Of a DNA stretch of 64,000 bases, positions 8,777-18,964 are shown one piece after another. The number at the start of each line of letters is the position of its first letter. Position 1 is the first letter of the stretch. This DNA comes from JAJKJG01 sp036389455. GTDB lineage: Bacteria > Pseudomonadota > Alphaproteobacteria > Rhizobiales > Beijerinckiaceae. A model generated the notes under the pieces. The model was not told the origin of the DNA. It did no database searches and saw nothing but the letters and a program-made list of their open reading frames with translations. Where the stretch lies: contig DASVPW010000162.1 of assembly GCA_036389455.1 (NCBI GenBank), positions 34,596 through 98,595 of the forward strand. The letters run 5' to 3'. The translations under genes and the position numbers were made by a program.

Positions 8777-10231
8777 TTACCGCGGCCGCGAAGCGCCGTG
8801 CGTGAGCCAGCCGATCGCGCCGCCGTCGCGGCCCTGTCCGGCCGGGCGATGTTCCGCCGGGCGGACATGGCCGTCGGCGGGCCGGCTGCGGCGCTGCTGC
8901 TGAGCCGGCCGCTGGCGGCCGGCCTCCTGCTGCCGCTCGGGAGCGCGGCCGTTGCCCTGTCCCTGGCCCTGACTGCGGCCATGGCCATTGCCCTGGCCGC
9001 CGCGGCCTTGACCCTGGCCCCGGCCCCGGCCCTGCCCCTGCGGACGGCCGGCTTGGTGGTGCGGGCGCTCTTCCCGGGCGGGCTCCGCCGGCAGGGCCGC
9101 GATGCCGTCCGGCAGGGGCGCGACCGGCACCTTCATGCGCGTCACCTTCTCGATGTCGCGCAGGTACGCCCGCTCCTCGCCGTTGCAGAACGAGATCGCG
9201 ATCCCGTCGGCGCCGGCCCGCGCCGTGCGGCCGATGCGGTGGACATAGGATTCGGGGATGTTCGGGAGGTCGTAGTTGACGACGTGCGTGACGCCGTCGA
9301 CGTCGATGCCGCGCGCCGCGATGTCGGTCGCGACGAGCACCCGGCACTGGCCGGACTTGAAGCCGGCGAGCGCGCGCTCGCGCTGCGGCTGGCTCTTGTT
9401 GCCGTGGATCGCGGCCGCCGCGACGCTGCCGGCCGCGAGGCTGCGCACGACCTTGTCGGCGCCGTGCTTGGTGCGGGTGAAGACGAGGACGCGCTCGACC
9501 GCCGGGTCCTTGAGGACCGCGTGCAGGAGCGCCGGCTTCTGCGCCGTCGGCACGAACATGACGCTCTGCGTGACGCGCTCGGCCGTCGTCGCCTCGGGCG
9601 TCACCGCGACCCGCACGGGGTCGTTGAGAAACGCCGCCGCGAGCGACGCGATCGCCGTGGGCATGGTGGCCGAGAAGAACAGGGTCTGGCGCTCCGCCGG
9701 CACGAGCTTCACGATGCGGCGCAGGTCGTGGATGAAGCCGAGGTCGAGCATGCGGTCGGCCTCGTCGAGGACGAAGACCTCGACGTCGCGCAGGCTGAGG
9801 GAGCGCCGGTCGATCAGGTCGAGGAGGCGTCCCGGGGTCGCGACCAGGATGTCGACGCCGTTCTGGAGCGCCCGCTCCTGCTTGCCGATCGGCACGCCGC
9901 CGAAGACGACCGTGGTCGAGAGCCTGAGGTTGCGGCCATAAGACCGGAAGCTGTCCGCGATCTGGCTCGCGAGCTCCCGCGTCGGGCTTAGGACGAGGGC
10001 GCGGCAGCTGCGGCGCGGGGCGGCGCGGGCGTGCTCGGCGAAGTGGTGCAGGATCGGCAGCGCGAAGGCCGCCGTCTTGCCGGTGCCGGTCTGGGCGATG
10101 CCGCAGAGGTCGCGCCCCGCCATGACGTGCGGGATCGCCTGGGTCTGGATCGGGGTCGGGGTTTCGTAGCCCTCGGCGGCGAGCGCCTTCTGGATGGGCG
10201 CGGCGAGGCCGAAGTCGGAGAAGTTGGACAA
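8777..10231 (-). CDS. DEAD-box ATP-dependent RNA helicase (RhlE type)
   Basis: A 484-residue helicase. Motifs in order: F/Q motif with PTPIQTQAIP, motif I AQTGTGKT, Ia PTRELA, Ib TPGRL, II DEAD, III SAT, then in the second RecA domain TRTKHGAD, ATDIAARGID and HRIGRTARAG. It remodels RNA duplexes in ribosome assembly or mRNA decay. The last ~110 residues are low-complexity Gln/Gly/Arg repeats (QGQGRGRGQ style), an RNA-binding tail common in RhlE. I chose the TTG at 10231, giving LSNFSDFGLAAPIQ, which is where RhlE proteins normally begin; ATG 10348 would add 39 unconserved residues. No strong Shine-Dalgarno precedes the TTG, so the start is uncertain. Confidence 0.92.
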   Translation of the reverse strand: MSNFSDFGLAAPIQKALAAEGYETPTPIQTQAIPHVMAGRDLCGIAQTGTGKTAAFALPILHHFAEHARAAPRRSCRALVLSPTRELASQIADSFRSYGRNLRLSTTVVFGGVPIGKQERALQNGVDILVATPGRLLDLIDRRSLSLRDVEVFVLDEADRMLDLGFIHDLRRIVKLVPAERQTLFFSATMPTAIASLAAAFLNDPVRVAVTPEATTAERVTQSVMFVPTAQKPALLHAVLKDPAVERVLVFTRTKHGADKVVRSLAAGSVAAAAIHGNKSQPQRERALAGFKSGQCRVLVATDIAARGIDVDGVTHVVNYDLPNIPESYVHRIGRTARAGADGIAISFCNGEERAYLRDIEKVTRMKVPVAPLPDGIAALPAEPAREERPHHQAGRPQGQGRGRGQGQGRGGQGNGHGRSQGQGQGNGRAPERQQEAGRQRPAQQQRRSRPADGHVRPAEHRPAGQGRDGGAIGWLTHGASRPR

Positions 10232-10574
10232 GGTTTCTGTCTTTCGAACGGATGCAATGAGCCCCTGGACCGCGGAGATCGCACGCTGGCGCCCGGGCAA
10301 AGGCTCGACGGGGACGACCCGCGTGATAAGGGCTGTCTGGGGTGGCAAGCGATTGAAGATGGAGGCCGGCCCGCGCTTCTCGCGGGAACTGTCACGCCGC
10401 CTCGATCAAGCGACTCTCTTCGGGGAGTGCTGACGCTATGGGGACCATATGAGGTCTTTTGCCCTCCAAGTCAACGAGGTACAGGAAGAATTTCGGAAGC
10501 CCCCCGTCCTCCCGGGAGAAGTGTGAAGCAGGACACACTCCCCTTTCGACCCGGGTCCCTATCGTAGCGCGCTC
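10232..10574. other. Divergent intergenic region, no gene seen
   Basis: This 343-base stretch separates the helicase from the divergent MFS gene and must carry both promoters and the helicase leader. Long leaders are common for cold-inducible DEAD-box helicases, but I see no specific structure that I can support. Confidence 0.4.
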
Positions 10575-11786
10575 ATGTCCCTCGAGTCCCCCTCCCCCGC
10601 CCGCATGCCTTGGGGCTTCGTCGCGGCGCTGTCCTTCGCGCAGCTCGTGTCCTGGGGCATCGTGTTCTACGCCTTCGCGCTCTTCCTCGAGCCGATGGCG
10701 ACGGAGCTCGGCTGGTCGAAGCCGGCGCTGACGCTCGCCTATTCCCTCGGCCTCGGCGCCTCGGCGCTCACGGCCTATCCGGCCGGCCGGCTGATCGACA
10801 AGGGCCGCGGGCGCCTCGTCATGACGGCGGGATCGCTGATCTCGTCGGGGCTCCTCGTGCTGTGGTCGCGGGTCGAGAGCTATCCGGTCTTTGTCCTGAT
10901 CTGGCTCGGGCTCGGGGCGACCATGAGCGCAATCCTCTACGACCCCGGCTTCGCCGTCCTGACCCACCGGCTCGGGGCCCTCGCCCGGCGTGGCATCACC
11001 GCCATGACGCTCGTCGGCGGGCTCGCCAGCACCGTGTTTTTCCCCTTGAGCCACGTGCTGATCCAGGCGCTCGGCTGGCGCCACGCGCTCCTCGCGCTCG
11101 CCGCGATCAACCTTTTGGTCTCAGGCGCGATCCACCTCCTCGTGATCCCGAGCGAGCCCCACCGCGCCCCGGCGGAAGTCCCGGCCCCCGGCCCGCCCGC
11201 GCCGCCGAGCAATCCCCGGCGGGTGCTGCGGCACCCGGCGTTCTGGGGCTTTGTGATCGTCTCGGTCCTGCACAACGCCCTGTTCACGGGCTTCGCCATC
11301 CACCTCGTGCCGCTTCTCGTCGAGCGCGGGCTGACGCTTGGGGGCGCGGTTGCGGCTTTTTCCCTCGTCGGGCCGTCCCAGGTCGGCGGGCGCATCGCGA
11401 TCGCGCTTGCCGAGCGGCGCTTGAGCATGCGCGCCGTCGGCGTCCTCTCCTGCGGCCTTGGCGTCGTGGCGTTCGCCCTTCTGCCGTTCGTGCGGCCGGA
11501 GCCCTGGCTCGTGGTGGTCTTCGCCGTTATCTACGGCACCGCGAACGGCATCATGACGATCGTGCGCGCCGTCCTGCCGGCCGAAATCTTCGGGCGCCTC
11601 GACTACGGCGCCATCCAGGGCATGATGAACGCGCCGACGATGGTCGCCCGGGCGAGCGCGCCCTTCGCCTTCGGGGCGCTGTGGGCCGTCTCGGGCAATT
11701 ACGGCCTGGTGATCTGGGTTGCGATCGTGATGGCGCTCGCGTCCGCGGCCGTCTTCGCCGTGCTGGTGCTGCCCTCGAGAACCTGA
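10575..11786 (+). CDS. Major facilitator superfamily transporter
   Basis: A 403-residue inner-membrane protein with about twelve hydrophobic segments. The motif between helices 2 and 3 is AGRLIDKGRGRLVM, a form of the MFS motif A (GxxxDRxGRR). A hydrophilic central loop near residues 190-215 (Pro/Ala-rich) separates the two six-helix halves. The family would couple transport to an ion gradient; the substrate and direction cannot be told. It stands alone, divergent from the helicase and convergent with the FAD/Rieske gene. Confidence 0.85.
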   Translation: MSLESPSPARMPWGFVAALSFAQLVSWGIVFYAFALFLEPMATELGWSKPALTLAYSLGLGASALTAYPAGRLIDKGRGRLVMTAGSLISSGLLVLWSRVESYPVFVLIWLGLGATMSAILYDPGFAVLTHRLGALARRGITAMTLVGGLASTVFFPLSHVLIQALGWRHALLALAAINLLVSGAIHLLVIPSEPHRAPAEVPAPGPPAPPSNPRRVLRHPAFWGFVIVSVLHNALFTGFAIHLVPLLVERGLTLGGAVAAFSLVGPSQVGGRIAIALAERRLSMRAVGVLSCGLGVVAFALLPFVRPEPWLVVVFAVIYGTANGIMTIVRAVLPAEIFGRLDYGAIQGMMNAPTMVARASAPFAFGALWAVSGNYGLVIWVAIVMALASAAVFAVLVLPSRT

Positions 11787-11829
11787 CGCCCGAGCCAAGG
11801 AGCCGCGCCGGTCCGCCAGCCTTCCCGGG

Positions 11830-13347
11830 TCAGGCGTCGGCCAGGGGCTCGACCGCGGGGGCGTTGATGGCGGTTCCGTCGGGGGCGAAGTGGGACCCGT
11901 GGCACGGACAGTCCCAGCACGTCTCGAACGGATTCCAGCGCACGATGCAGCCCGCGTGGGTGCACTCGGCCGAGCGACTGTGCAGCACGCCGGAGGGATC
12001 CCGGTAGACGGCGAGCTTGCGCAGCCCCTGCCGGACGACGGCTCCCTCGCCGGGCCCGATCTCGTCGACGCTCGCCACGTCGCCCGGCAGCGCCTTGGCG
12101 ACGAGCTTCCCGGCGGCGTCGAGGTTCTCGGCGAGGAACTCGCCGACGGCGCTCCGCACGGCCCGGTTCGGGTCGTGCGCCGGCGCATAGGCCGCCTCCC
12201 GGCCGGCGACGAGCTCGCGGATCATCAGGCTCGCCGCGACGCCGTTGGTGATCCCCTGCCCGGAGTCGCCGGTCGCCAGATAGACGTTCGGCGCCGCGGC
12301 GCTGCGGCCGATCAGGGCCGCGTGATCGACGGGCTCGAGGACCTGGCCCGACCACCGGCGCTCCGGGCGGGCAAAGGCCGGGAACAGCTCCCGCGTCCAG
12401 GCCTCGAGGCGCGCGAAACGCGCGTCCATGTCGTCGGCCTCGCCGGTCTTGTGGTCCTCGCCGCCGACGACGAGCCAGTCCGACGCGCCGTCGTCCCCGG
12501 GCTGGATCCGGACGTAATGGTACGGGTCGAGGGTATCCCAGAAGAGGGCGTCCACGACCGACCCGCGCGGCACCCGGCCGGCGAGGGCGTAGGTCCGGTA
12601 GGGCGCCTGCTTGTAGTGGACCTCGACCTCGTTGAAAGGCGAGTTCGTGGCGACCACGCAGTGGCGGGCCGTGACGGCGGCGCCGGACGCGGTGCGCACG
12701 AGGACCGTTCCGTCGCCTTGCGGCGCCACGTCGGCCGCGGTCGTGCCGGCGTGCAGGCGGCCTCCGTCCCGCTCAAGGCAGCGGACGAGCCCGCCCAGGT
12801 ACCTGAGCGGATGGAAACGGGCCTGGTTGGCGAAGCGCAGGCAGCGCTCCCTGGCGCCCGGGAGCGGCGCCCGCTCCTCCCACGCGACATCGAGGCCGAC
12901 CCGCCGGGCCGCGTCGTGCTCCTTCGCGAGGGCGTCGGCGTCGGCCGGCGCGCCCGGAAAGAGATACCCGTCGACGCGGCGGAAGTCGCACGCGATCCCT
13001 TCCTCGCCGACGATGGCTTCGACCCGGTCGATGGCTTCGATCTGGGCGCGGCAGACCTGGCGCGCGACGTCGATCCCCCGGGCCGCGATCAGCTCGTGGT
13101 AGTAGTCGTCGAGGGCCGAGGCGAGGTGGGCCGTCGTGCGCGCCGTCATCCCTCCGCCGATCGGGCCCCGGTCCAGGACCATGACCTCCCGGCCGGCCCG
13201 GGCGAGCTCGTAGGCGGTGGAGAGGCCCGCGATCCCGGCCCCGAGCACCAGGACGTCGACCGCGGCATCGGACGTCAGGGGCGAGGCGCCCGGGATCTCG
13301 AGGCTCTTCCCCCACAGGGAGCGACTGCGTTCTGCGCTCGCATTCAT
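11830..13347 (-). CDS. FAD-dependent oxidoreductase with C-terminal Rieske [2Fe-2S] domain
   Basis: A 505-residue protein. Residues ~25-380 form a DAO-type flavoprotein with the dinucleotide fold VLGAGIAGLSTAYELARAG. Residues ~415-500 are a Rieske domain with CTHAGC and CPCHGSHF, supplying the two Cys and two His ligands. This fused layout is a known family of unassigned oxidoreductases; the Rieske part probably passes electrons from the flavin to an unknown acceptor. No signal peptide is evident, so it should be cytoplasmic. Substrate unknown; no functional partner is apparent next to it. Confidence 0.88.
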   Translation of the reverse strand: MNASAERSRSLWGKSLEIPGASPLTSDAAVDVLVLGAGIAGLSTAYELARAGREVMVLDRGPIGGGMTARTTAHLASALDDYYHELIAARGIDVARQVCRAQIEAIDRVEAIVGEEGIACDFRRVDGYLFPGAPADADALAKEHDAARRVGLDVAWEERAPLPGARERCLRFANQARFHPLRYLGGLVRCLERDGGRLHAGTTAADVAPQGDGTVLVRTASGAAVTARHCVVATNSPFNEVEVHYKQAPYRTYALAGRVPRGSVVDALFWDTLDPYHYVRIQPGDDGASDWLVVGGEDHKTGEADDMDARFARLEAWTRELFPAFARPERRWSGQVLEPVDHAALIGRSAAAPNVYLATGDSGQGITNGVAASLMIRELVAGREAAYAPAHDPNRAVRSAVGEFLAENLDAAGKLVAKALPGDVASVDEIGPGEGAVVRQGLRKLAVYRDPSGVLHSRSAECTHAGCIVRWNPFETCWDCPCHGSHFAPDGTAINAPAVEPLADA

Positions 13348-13542
13348 GACGCACCTGAGCCTTGGCGCTTTCTAAACCGGGCATGCGGGACGGGGTTCCA
13401 TCCCTCGCGTCCTCCGAGGCTCCGCGAGGCGGAGAGCCCGAACGAGAAGGCGGCTCCGCTTCGCGGCGTCCCGGAACGATAGGCCGCCTGTGGACGCCGG
13501 CCTCGGCGTCGCCCTAAGTTCTCCCGGGAACGGAGGAAATCC

Positions 13543-15039
<1,497 letters not shown>

Positions 15040-15044
15040 ATCTT

Positions 15045-15066
15045 CTCTCCCCGCGGGCGGGGAGAG
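15045..15066. terminator. Hairpin between convergent glpK and ridA-like gene
   Basis: CTCTCCCCGC and GCGGGGAGAG form ten-bp arms with a two-base loop, five bases after glpK and just before the stop of the convergent gene. There is no T-run. It may act on both transcripts, and it resembles an arm of the CCTCTCCCGC repeat family. Confidence 0.5.
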
Positions 15067-15070
15067 GCGG

Positions 15071-15511
15071 TCAGCGCGGCACGACCGCGGTCGCCTCGAT
15101 CTCGACCCGCGCGGCCTTCTCGACGAGGCGCACGACCTGCACCACCGCCATCGCCGGGTAGTGCGGCCCGATGGTCTCGCGGTAGGCGCGGCCGAGGCCG
15201 CTGAGACTCGCCGTGTACTCGTCGACGTCGAGCACGTACCAGGTCAGGCGCACGAGGTGGTGCGGCTCGGCCCCGCCTTCGGCCAGGATGGCGCGGATGT
15301 TCGACAGCGCCTGCCGGGCCTGGGCCGTGAAGCCGTCGGGAAAATTGCCCATGGCGTCCCAGCCGACGACGCCGCCGGTGACGAGGATGCGCCCGTCCGC
15401 CATCATGCCGTTGGCGTAGCCCCGGGGCTTCGGCCAGCTCCCGGGCTGCAGCACGGTCGGCCGGTCGTCGCCCGGTGGCGCTAAGGGCGGCGGCGCCTTC
15501 CTAAGAGTCAT
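15071..15511 (-). CDS. RidA/YjgF/Rid family protein, candidate enamine/imine deaminase of the aromatic pathway
   Basis: A 146-residue Rid-superfamily protein (ILVTGGVVGWDAMGNF, ARQALSNIRAILAEGGAEPHHLVRLTWYVLD, YPAMAVVQV, ARVEIEATAVVP near the end). Rid proteins hydrolyse reactive enamines and imines and release ammonia; members of this subgroup occur in aromatic-amine pathways, such as 2-aminomuconate deaminase. It is the last gene of the ligase operon and overlaps the thioesterase by four bases. In this setting a plausible substrate is the enamine formed by 2-aminobenzoyl-CoA monooxygenase/reductase. That role is inferred. Confidence 0.85.
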   Translation of the reverse strand: MTLRKAPPPLAPPGDDRPTVLQPGSWPKPRGYANGMMADGRILVTGGVVGWDAMGNFPDGFTAQARQALSNIRAILAEGGAEPHHLVRLTWYVLDVDEYTASLSGLGRAYRETIGPHYPAMAVVQVVRLVEKAARVEIEATAVVPR

Positions 15512-15999
15512 CGGCAGCGCTCCTGATAGGCTTCGAGGGCGGCCCTGAGATCGTCGGGGATCGGGATCGCCCGGTGCTCGACGAGCGAGGTCGTCACAAT
15601 GACGAGGCGCGCCTTGAGCACCGGCTCCTCGCCCCGGTGCGCGTGCACGCTAAGGCTAAGCGAGCTGTTGCCGATGCGGTCGACCAGCACCGCGAAGACG
15701 AGCTCGTCGGCGAGGAAGCCGGGCTTCATGAAGTCGGCCTCGGCGTGGGCCGGGCCTAAGCCGATGCGGCGGTCGCGGATGAAGGTGTGGTGGGGCAGGC
15801 CGAGCGCGCCCGCGAACCAGTCCTCCACCACCCCGTTGATCATGTCGAAGTAGCGCGGGAAATAGACGATGCCGGCCGGGTCGCAGTGCGAGAAGCGCAC
15901 CGGCACGACGATGCGCCAAGCCCCCGCGGGTAGTCCGCCCACGGGCAGCCCGCCAGCCGGCAGCGCCGCCGCGCCGACTTTTTCCGATGCCGGCTTCAT
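15508..15999 (-). CDS. Acyl-CoA thioesterase, 4-hydroxybenzoyl-CoA thioesterase type (hot-dog fold)
   Basis: A 163-residue hot-dog-fold protein. After ~28 unconserved Ala/Gly/Pro-rich residues comes VRFSHCDPAGIVYFPRYFDMIN, the active-site helix entry typical of 4-HBT thioesterases with its catalytic Asp, then ADFMKPGFLADELVFAVLVDRIGNSSLSL. It would free CoA from an aromatic or ring-derived acyl-CoA. The ATG at 15999 overlaps the ligase stop (ATGA), and the gene's own stop overlaps the next start, so the three genes are translationally coupled. Confidence 0.88.
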   Translation of the reverse strand: MKPASEKVGAAALPAGGLPVGGLPAGAWRIVVPVRFSHCDPAGIVYFPRYFDMINGVVEDWFAGALGLPHHTFIRDRRIGLGPAHAEADFMKPGFLADELVFAVLVDRIGNSSLSLSVHAHRGEEPVLKARLVIVTTSLVEHRAIPIPDDLRAALEAYQERCR

Positions 16000-17633
16000 G
16001 CCGCGGCCGGCGCCGTAGTCTGCGCCATCTGGCGCAACGCGAAGCGCTGGAGCTTGCCGGTCTGGGTCTTCGGCAAGGCCTCCACGAACTCGATCGCGCG
16101 CGGGTACTTGTAGGGCGCGATCTCCCGCTTGACGTGGTCCTGCAGCGCTTTCGTCATGTCGGGCCCGGGCCGCTCGCCCGCCGAGAGCACCACGTAGGCC
16201 TTGACGATCATGCCGCGCTCGGCGTCCGGCGCGCCGACGACACCGCATTCCGCGACCGCCGGGTGGGAGAGGAGCGCCGCCTCGACTTCGGGCCCGGCGA
16301 TGTTGTAGCCGGCCGAGACGATCATGTCGTCGAAGCGCGCCTGGTACCAGAAGTAGCCGTCCTCATCCCGCACGTAGATGTCCCCGGTGACGTTCCAGCC
16401 GTTCTCGACGTACTTCCGCTGGCGATCGTCGGCGAGGTAGCGGCAGCCGGTCGGGCCGCGCACGGCAAGCCGCCCGGCCGTGCCCGGCGGCAGCTCGCGG
16501 CCCTCCGCGTCGATCACCTTCGCCTCGTAGCCCGGCACCGGCCTGCCGGTCGCGCCCGGCCTGATCTCGTCCTCCGGCGCCGCGATGAAGATGTGCAGCA
16601 TCTCGGTCGCGCCGATGCCGTCCATGACCTTCAGGCCCGTCGCCTCCCGCCACGCCTCGAAGGTCGCCTTCGGCAGCGCCTCGCCGGCCGAGACGCACTT
16701 GCGCAAGGAGGAGACGTCGTGATCGGGCAGGCGCGCCAGCATCGCCCGGTAGGCGGTCGGCGCCGTGAAGCACACCGACGCGCGGTATTTTTCGATCGCC
16801 GGCAGCAGGTCCTCCGGGGCGGCCTTCTCGAGGAGCACGGTCGCGGCGCCGACGTGCATCGGGAACAGCACGAGGCCGCCGAGGCCGAAGGTGAAGGCGA
16901 TCGGCGGCGAGCCGATGAAGCGGTCCGACGCTTCGGCGCGCAGGACGTTGGCGGCATAGGAGTCGCAGATCGCCAGCATGTCGCGATGGACGTGCATGGT
17001 GCCCTTGGGCTCGCCCGTGGTGCCGGAGGTGAAGGCGATGAGGCACACGTCCTCGGCGGCGGTCTCGACCGCCCGGAATTGCGGCGAGGCCTTGGCCGCC
17101 AGCGCCTCGAGGCTCTCAGGCCCGCCGCCGCCCCAGTAGGCGACGTGCCGCAGGCCCGGCGCGAGGGCGCGCGCCTTCTCCATCTCATCGGATAGGCGGT
17201 GGTCGCAGAGCGCAATCGCGACCTTGGCCTTGTTCAGCGGGTAGGCGACCTCGCGGGCCCGCAGAAGCGGCATGGTCGCGACCGCGACGCCGCCGGCCTT
17301 GAGCACCGCGAGATAAGCCGCGACCAGCATCGAGTTGTTGGCCGAGCGCAGCAGTACCCGTCCGCCGGGCACGAGCCCGAGTTCTTGGACGAGCACGTTC
17401 GCGATGCGGTTCACCCGCTCGTGGAGCTCGCCATAGGTCAGCGTCTCGGTCGGGCCGATGATGCAGGGCGCATCGCCGCGGCCCTCCTCGATCCAGCGGT
17501 CGAGGAAGCGCGTCACGCAGTTCAGCCGCTCGGGGTATCGCAGCTCCGGGCGCGTGAACAAGAAGTCCGGCTGCTGTTCCTTCGGCGGCAGGTTGTCCCG
17601 CGCGAAGGTGTCCACATGGGCGGTGTAGGACAT
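15996..17633 (-). CDS. abmG: 2-Aminobenzoate (anthranilate)-CoA ligase, benzoate-CoA ligase family
   Basis: A 545-residue AMP-forming acyl-CoA synthetase. Motifs: LIAFTSGTTGEPKGTMH (P-loop), GIGATEMLHIF (aromatic-acid loop), YQARFDDMIVSAGYNIAGPEVE, and the C-terminal catalytic lysine in PKTQTGKLQRF. The N-terminus AHVDTFARDNLPP is typical of ligases annotated as 2-aminobenzoate-CoA ligase. It activates the aromatic acid with ATP and CoA in the cytoplasm, which is the first pathway step. ATG 17633 has GGAG at suitable spacing; an ATG at 17648 would add five residues that contain that site. Substrate preference (anthranilate rather than benzoate or salicylate) rests on the linked monooxygenase/reductase. 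Confidence 0.87.
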   Translation of the reverse strand: MSYTAHVDTFARDNLPPKEQQPDFLFTRPELRYPERLNCVTRFLDRWIEEGRGDAPCIIGPTETLTYGELHERVNRIANVLVQELGLVPGGRVLLRSANNSMLVAAYLAVLKAGGVAVATMPLLRAREVAYPLNKAKVAIALCDHRLSDEMEKARALAPGLRHVAYWGGGGPESLEALAAKASPQFRAVETAAEDVCLIAFTSGTTGEPKGTMHVHRDMLAICDSYAANVLRAEASDRFIGSPPIAFTFGLGGLVLFPMHVGAATVLLEKAAPEDLLPAIEKYRASVCFTAPTAYRAMLARLPDHDVSSLRKCVSAGEALPKATFEAWREATGLKVMDGIGATEMLHIFIAAPEDEIRPGATGRPVPGYEAKVIDAEGRELPPGTAGRLAVRGPTGCRYLADDRQRKYVENGWNVTGDIYVRDEDGYFWYQARFDDMIVSAGYNIAGPEVEAALLSHPAVAECGVVGAPDAERGMIVKAYVVLSAGERPGPDMTKALQDHVKREIAPYKYPRAIEFVEALPKTQTGKLQRFALRQMAQTTAPAAA

Positions 17634-17644
17634 CGCTTTCTCCA

Positions 17645-18964
17645 TCACCCACTGTCGTCCCCGGCGGGCCGCGTAGCGGCCCGGGAAGGGGACCCAAGCG
17701 ACGGCGGGGTTTTGGATCCCCTTCCCTCGCCTCCGCTCCGCTTCGGCTCGCCGGGGATGACAGTGCGCTCGTTCGCATGGATCCCCGGAGGGAGAGGCGG
17801 GGCGCCCTTCATCACTTCCCGCGCGATCACTACCTTCTGGACCTCGGTCGCGCCCTCGTAGATGCGGAGCGCCCTGATCTCGCGGTACAGCTCCTCGACC
17901 TTGACGCCCTTGACGACCCCGAGGCCGCCGAAGATCTGCACCGCCTTGTCGATGACCTCCTGCGCGCTCTCGGTCGCGTGCATCTTGGCCATCGCGGCCT
18001 CGCGGGTGACCCGCGGAGCGCCGCGATCCTTGGTCCAGGCGGCGCGGTAGACGAGGAGCGCCGAGGCGTCGACCGCGGTCGCCATCTCGGCGAGCGCCGC
18101 TTGCGTGAGCTGGAGGTCACCGAGCGGCGCCCCGAAGAGCTTGCGCGAGGATGCGCGCCCGAGCGCCTCGTCGAGGGCGCGGCGGGCGAAGCCGAGCGCC
18201 GCGGCGCCGACGGTCGCGCGGAACACGTCGAGGGTCGCCATCGCGACCTTGAAGCCCTCGCCCGGGCCCCCGACCCGCTGCTCGAGCGGCACGCGGCAGC
18301 CGTCGAAGCGCAGCGCCGCGAGCGGATGCGGCGCCACGACCTCGATGCGCTCCTCGATGACGAGCCCCGGCGCGTCGGCGTCGACCACGAAGGCCGAAAG
18401 GCCCTTCGCCCCCGGCGCCTCGCCGGTGCGGGCGAAGACGACGTAGTGGTCGGCGATGCCGCCGTTCGAGATGAAGGTCTTTCGGCCGTCGATGCGCACG
18501 TGCTCCGGCCCGTCCGGCGTCGCGGTCGTGGCGAGCGCGGCGACGTCGGAGCCGGCCTCGGGCTCCGAGAGCGCGAAGGCCGCGACGGTGACGCCCTCGC
18601 CGACGGACGGCAGGTAGCGCCGCTTCAGCGCCTCCGAGCCGAACAGCGTGATCGGCCCGGTGCCGAGCCCCTGCATGGCGAAGGCGAAGTCGGCGAGGCC
18701 GTTGACGTAGGCGAGGGTCTCGCGGGCAAGGCAGAGCGTGCGCACGTCGAAGGCGGGGCTCAGGCCACCATAGGCTTCCGGCACCACGGCCCGCAGCCAG
18801 CCGCCCTCCCCCAGGCACTCGACGAGGCGGCGGCAGGTGCCGTCGACGTCCCCGTGGTCGACGATGGGCTCGATTGCCTCCGCCGCCCAGGCGCGCAGCT
18901 CCCTGGCGAAGCGCCGGTGCCGCTCCTCGAAGAACGGCCAATCGAGGAAGGAGGCGTCGGGCAT
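17645..18964 (-). CDS. Acyl-CoA dehydrogenase with repeat-encoded C-terminal tail
   Basis: A 439-residue flavoprotein with the family signatures ALSEPEAGSDVAAL (FAD/substrate loop), DGRKTFISNGGIADHYVVFARTG, and the C-terminal IYEGATEVQKVVIARE with the catalytic-base Glu region. It would oxidise a ring or ring-opened acyl-CoA and pass electrons to ETF. The start ATG overlaps the hydratase stop (TGATG). The conserved fold ends near residue 390; about the last 39 residues, beginning TVIPGEPKRSGGEG, are translated from the palindromic repeat at 17650-17765 because the frame has no stop until just past it. The tail is rich in Pro, Gly and Ser and unlikely to be part of the fold. Confidence 0.9.
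   Translation of the reverse strand: MPDASFLDWPFFEERHRRFARELRAWAAEAIEPIVDHGDVDGTCRRLVECLGEGGWLRAVVPEAYGGLSPAFDVRTLCLARETLAYVNGLADFAFAMQGLGTGPITLFGSEALKRRYLPSVGEGVTVAAFALSEPEAGSDVAALATTATPDGPEHVRIDGRKTFISNGGIADHYVVFARTGEAPGAKGLSAFVVDADAPGLVIEERIEVVAPHPLAALRFDGCRVPLEQRVGGPGEGFKVAMATLDVFRATVGAAALGFARRALDEALGRASSRKLFGAPLGDLQLTQAALAEMATAVDASALLVYRAAWTKDRGAPRVTREAAMAKMHATESAQEVIDKAVQIFGGLGVVKGVKVEELYREIRALRIYEGATEVQKVVIAREVMKGAPPLPPGIHANERTVIPGEPKRSGGEGRGSKTPPSLGSPSRAATRPAGDDSG
17650..17765. repeat. Palindromic repeat, CACTGTCATCCCCGGC family, copy 1
   Basis: Begins CACTGTCGTCCCCGGCGGGCC and ends GGCTCGCCGGGGATGACAGTG, with a middle made of a GGGAAGGGGA / TCCCCTTCCC pair. The family recurs at 25224-25338 and 43108-43222. 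This copy is read in frame as the tail of the acyl-CoA dehydrogenase. Confidence 0.88.
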
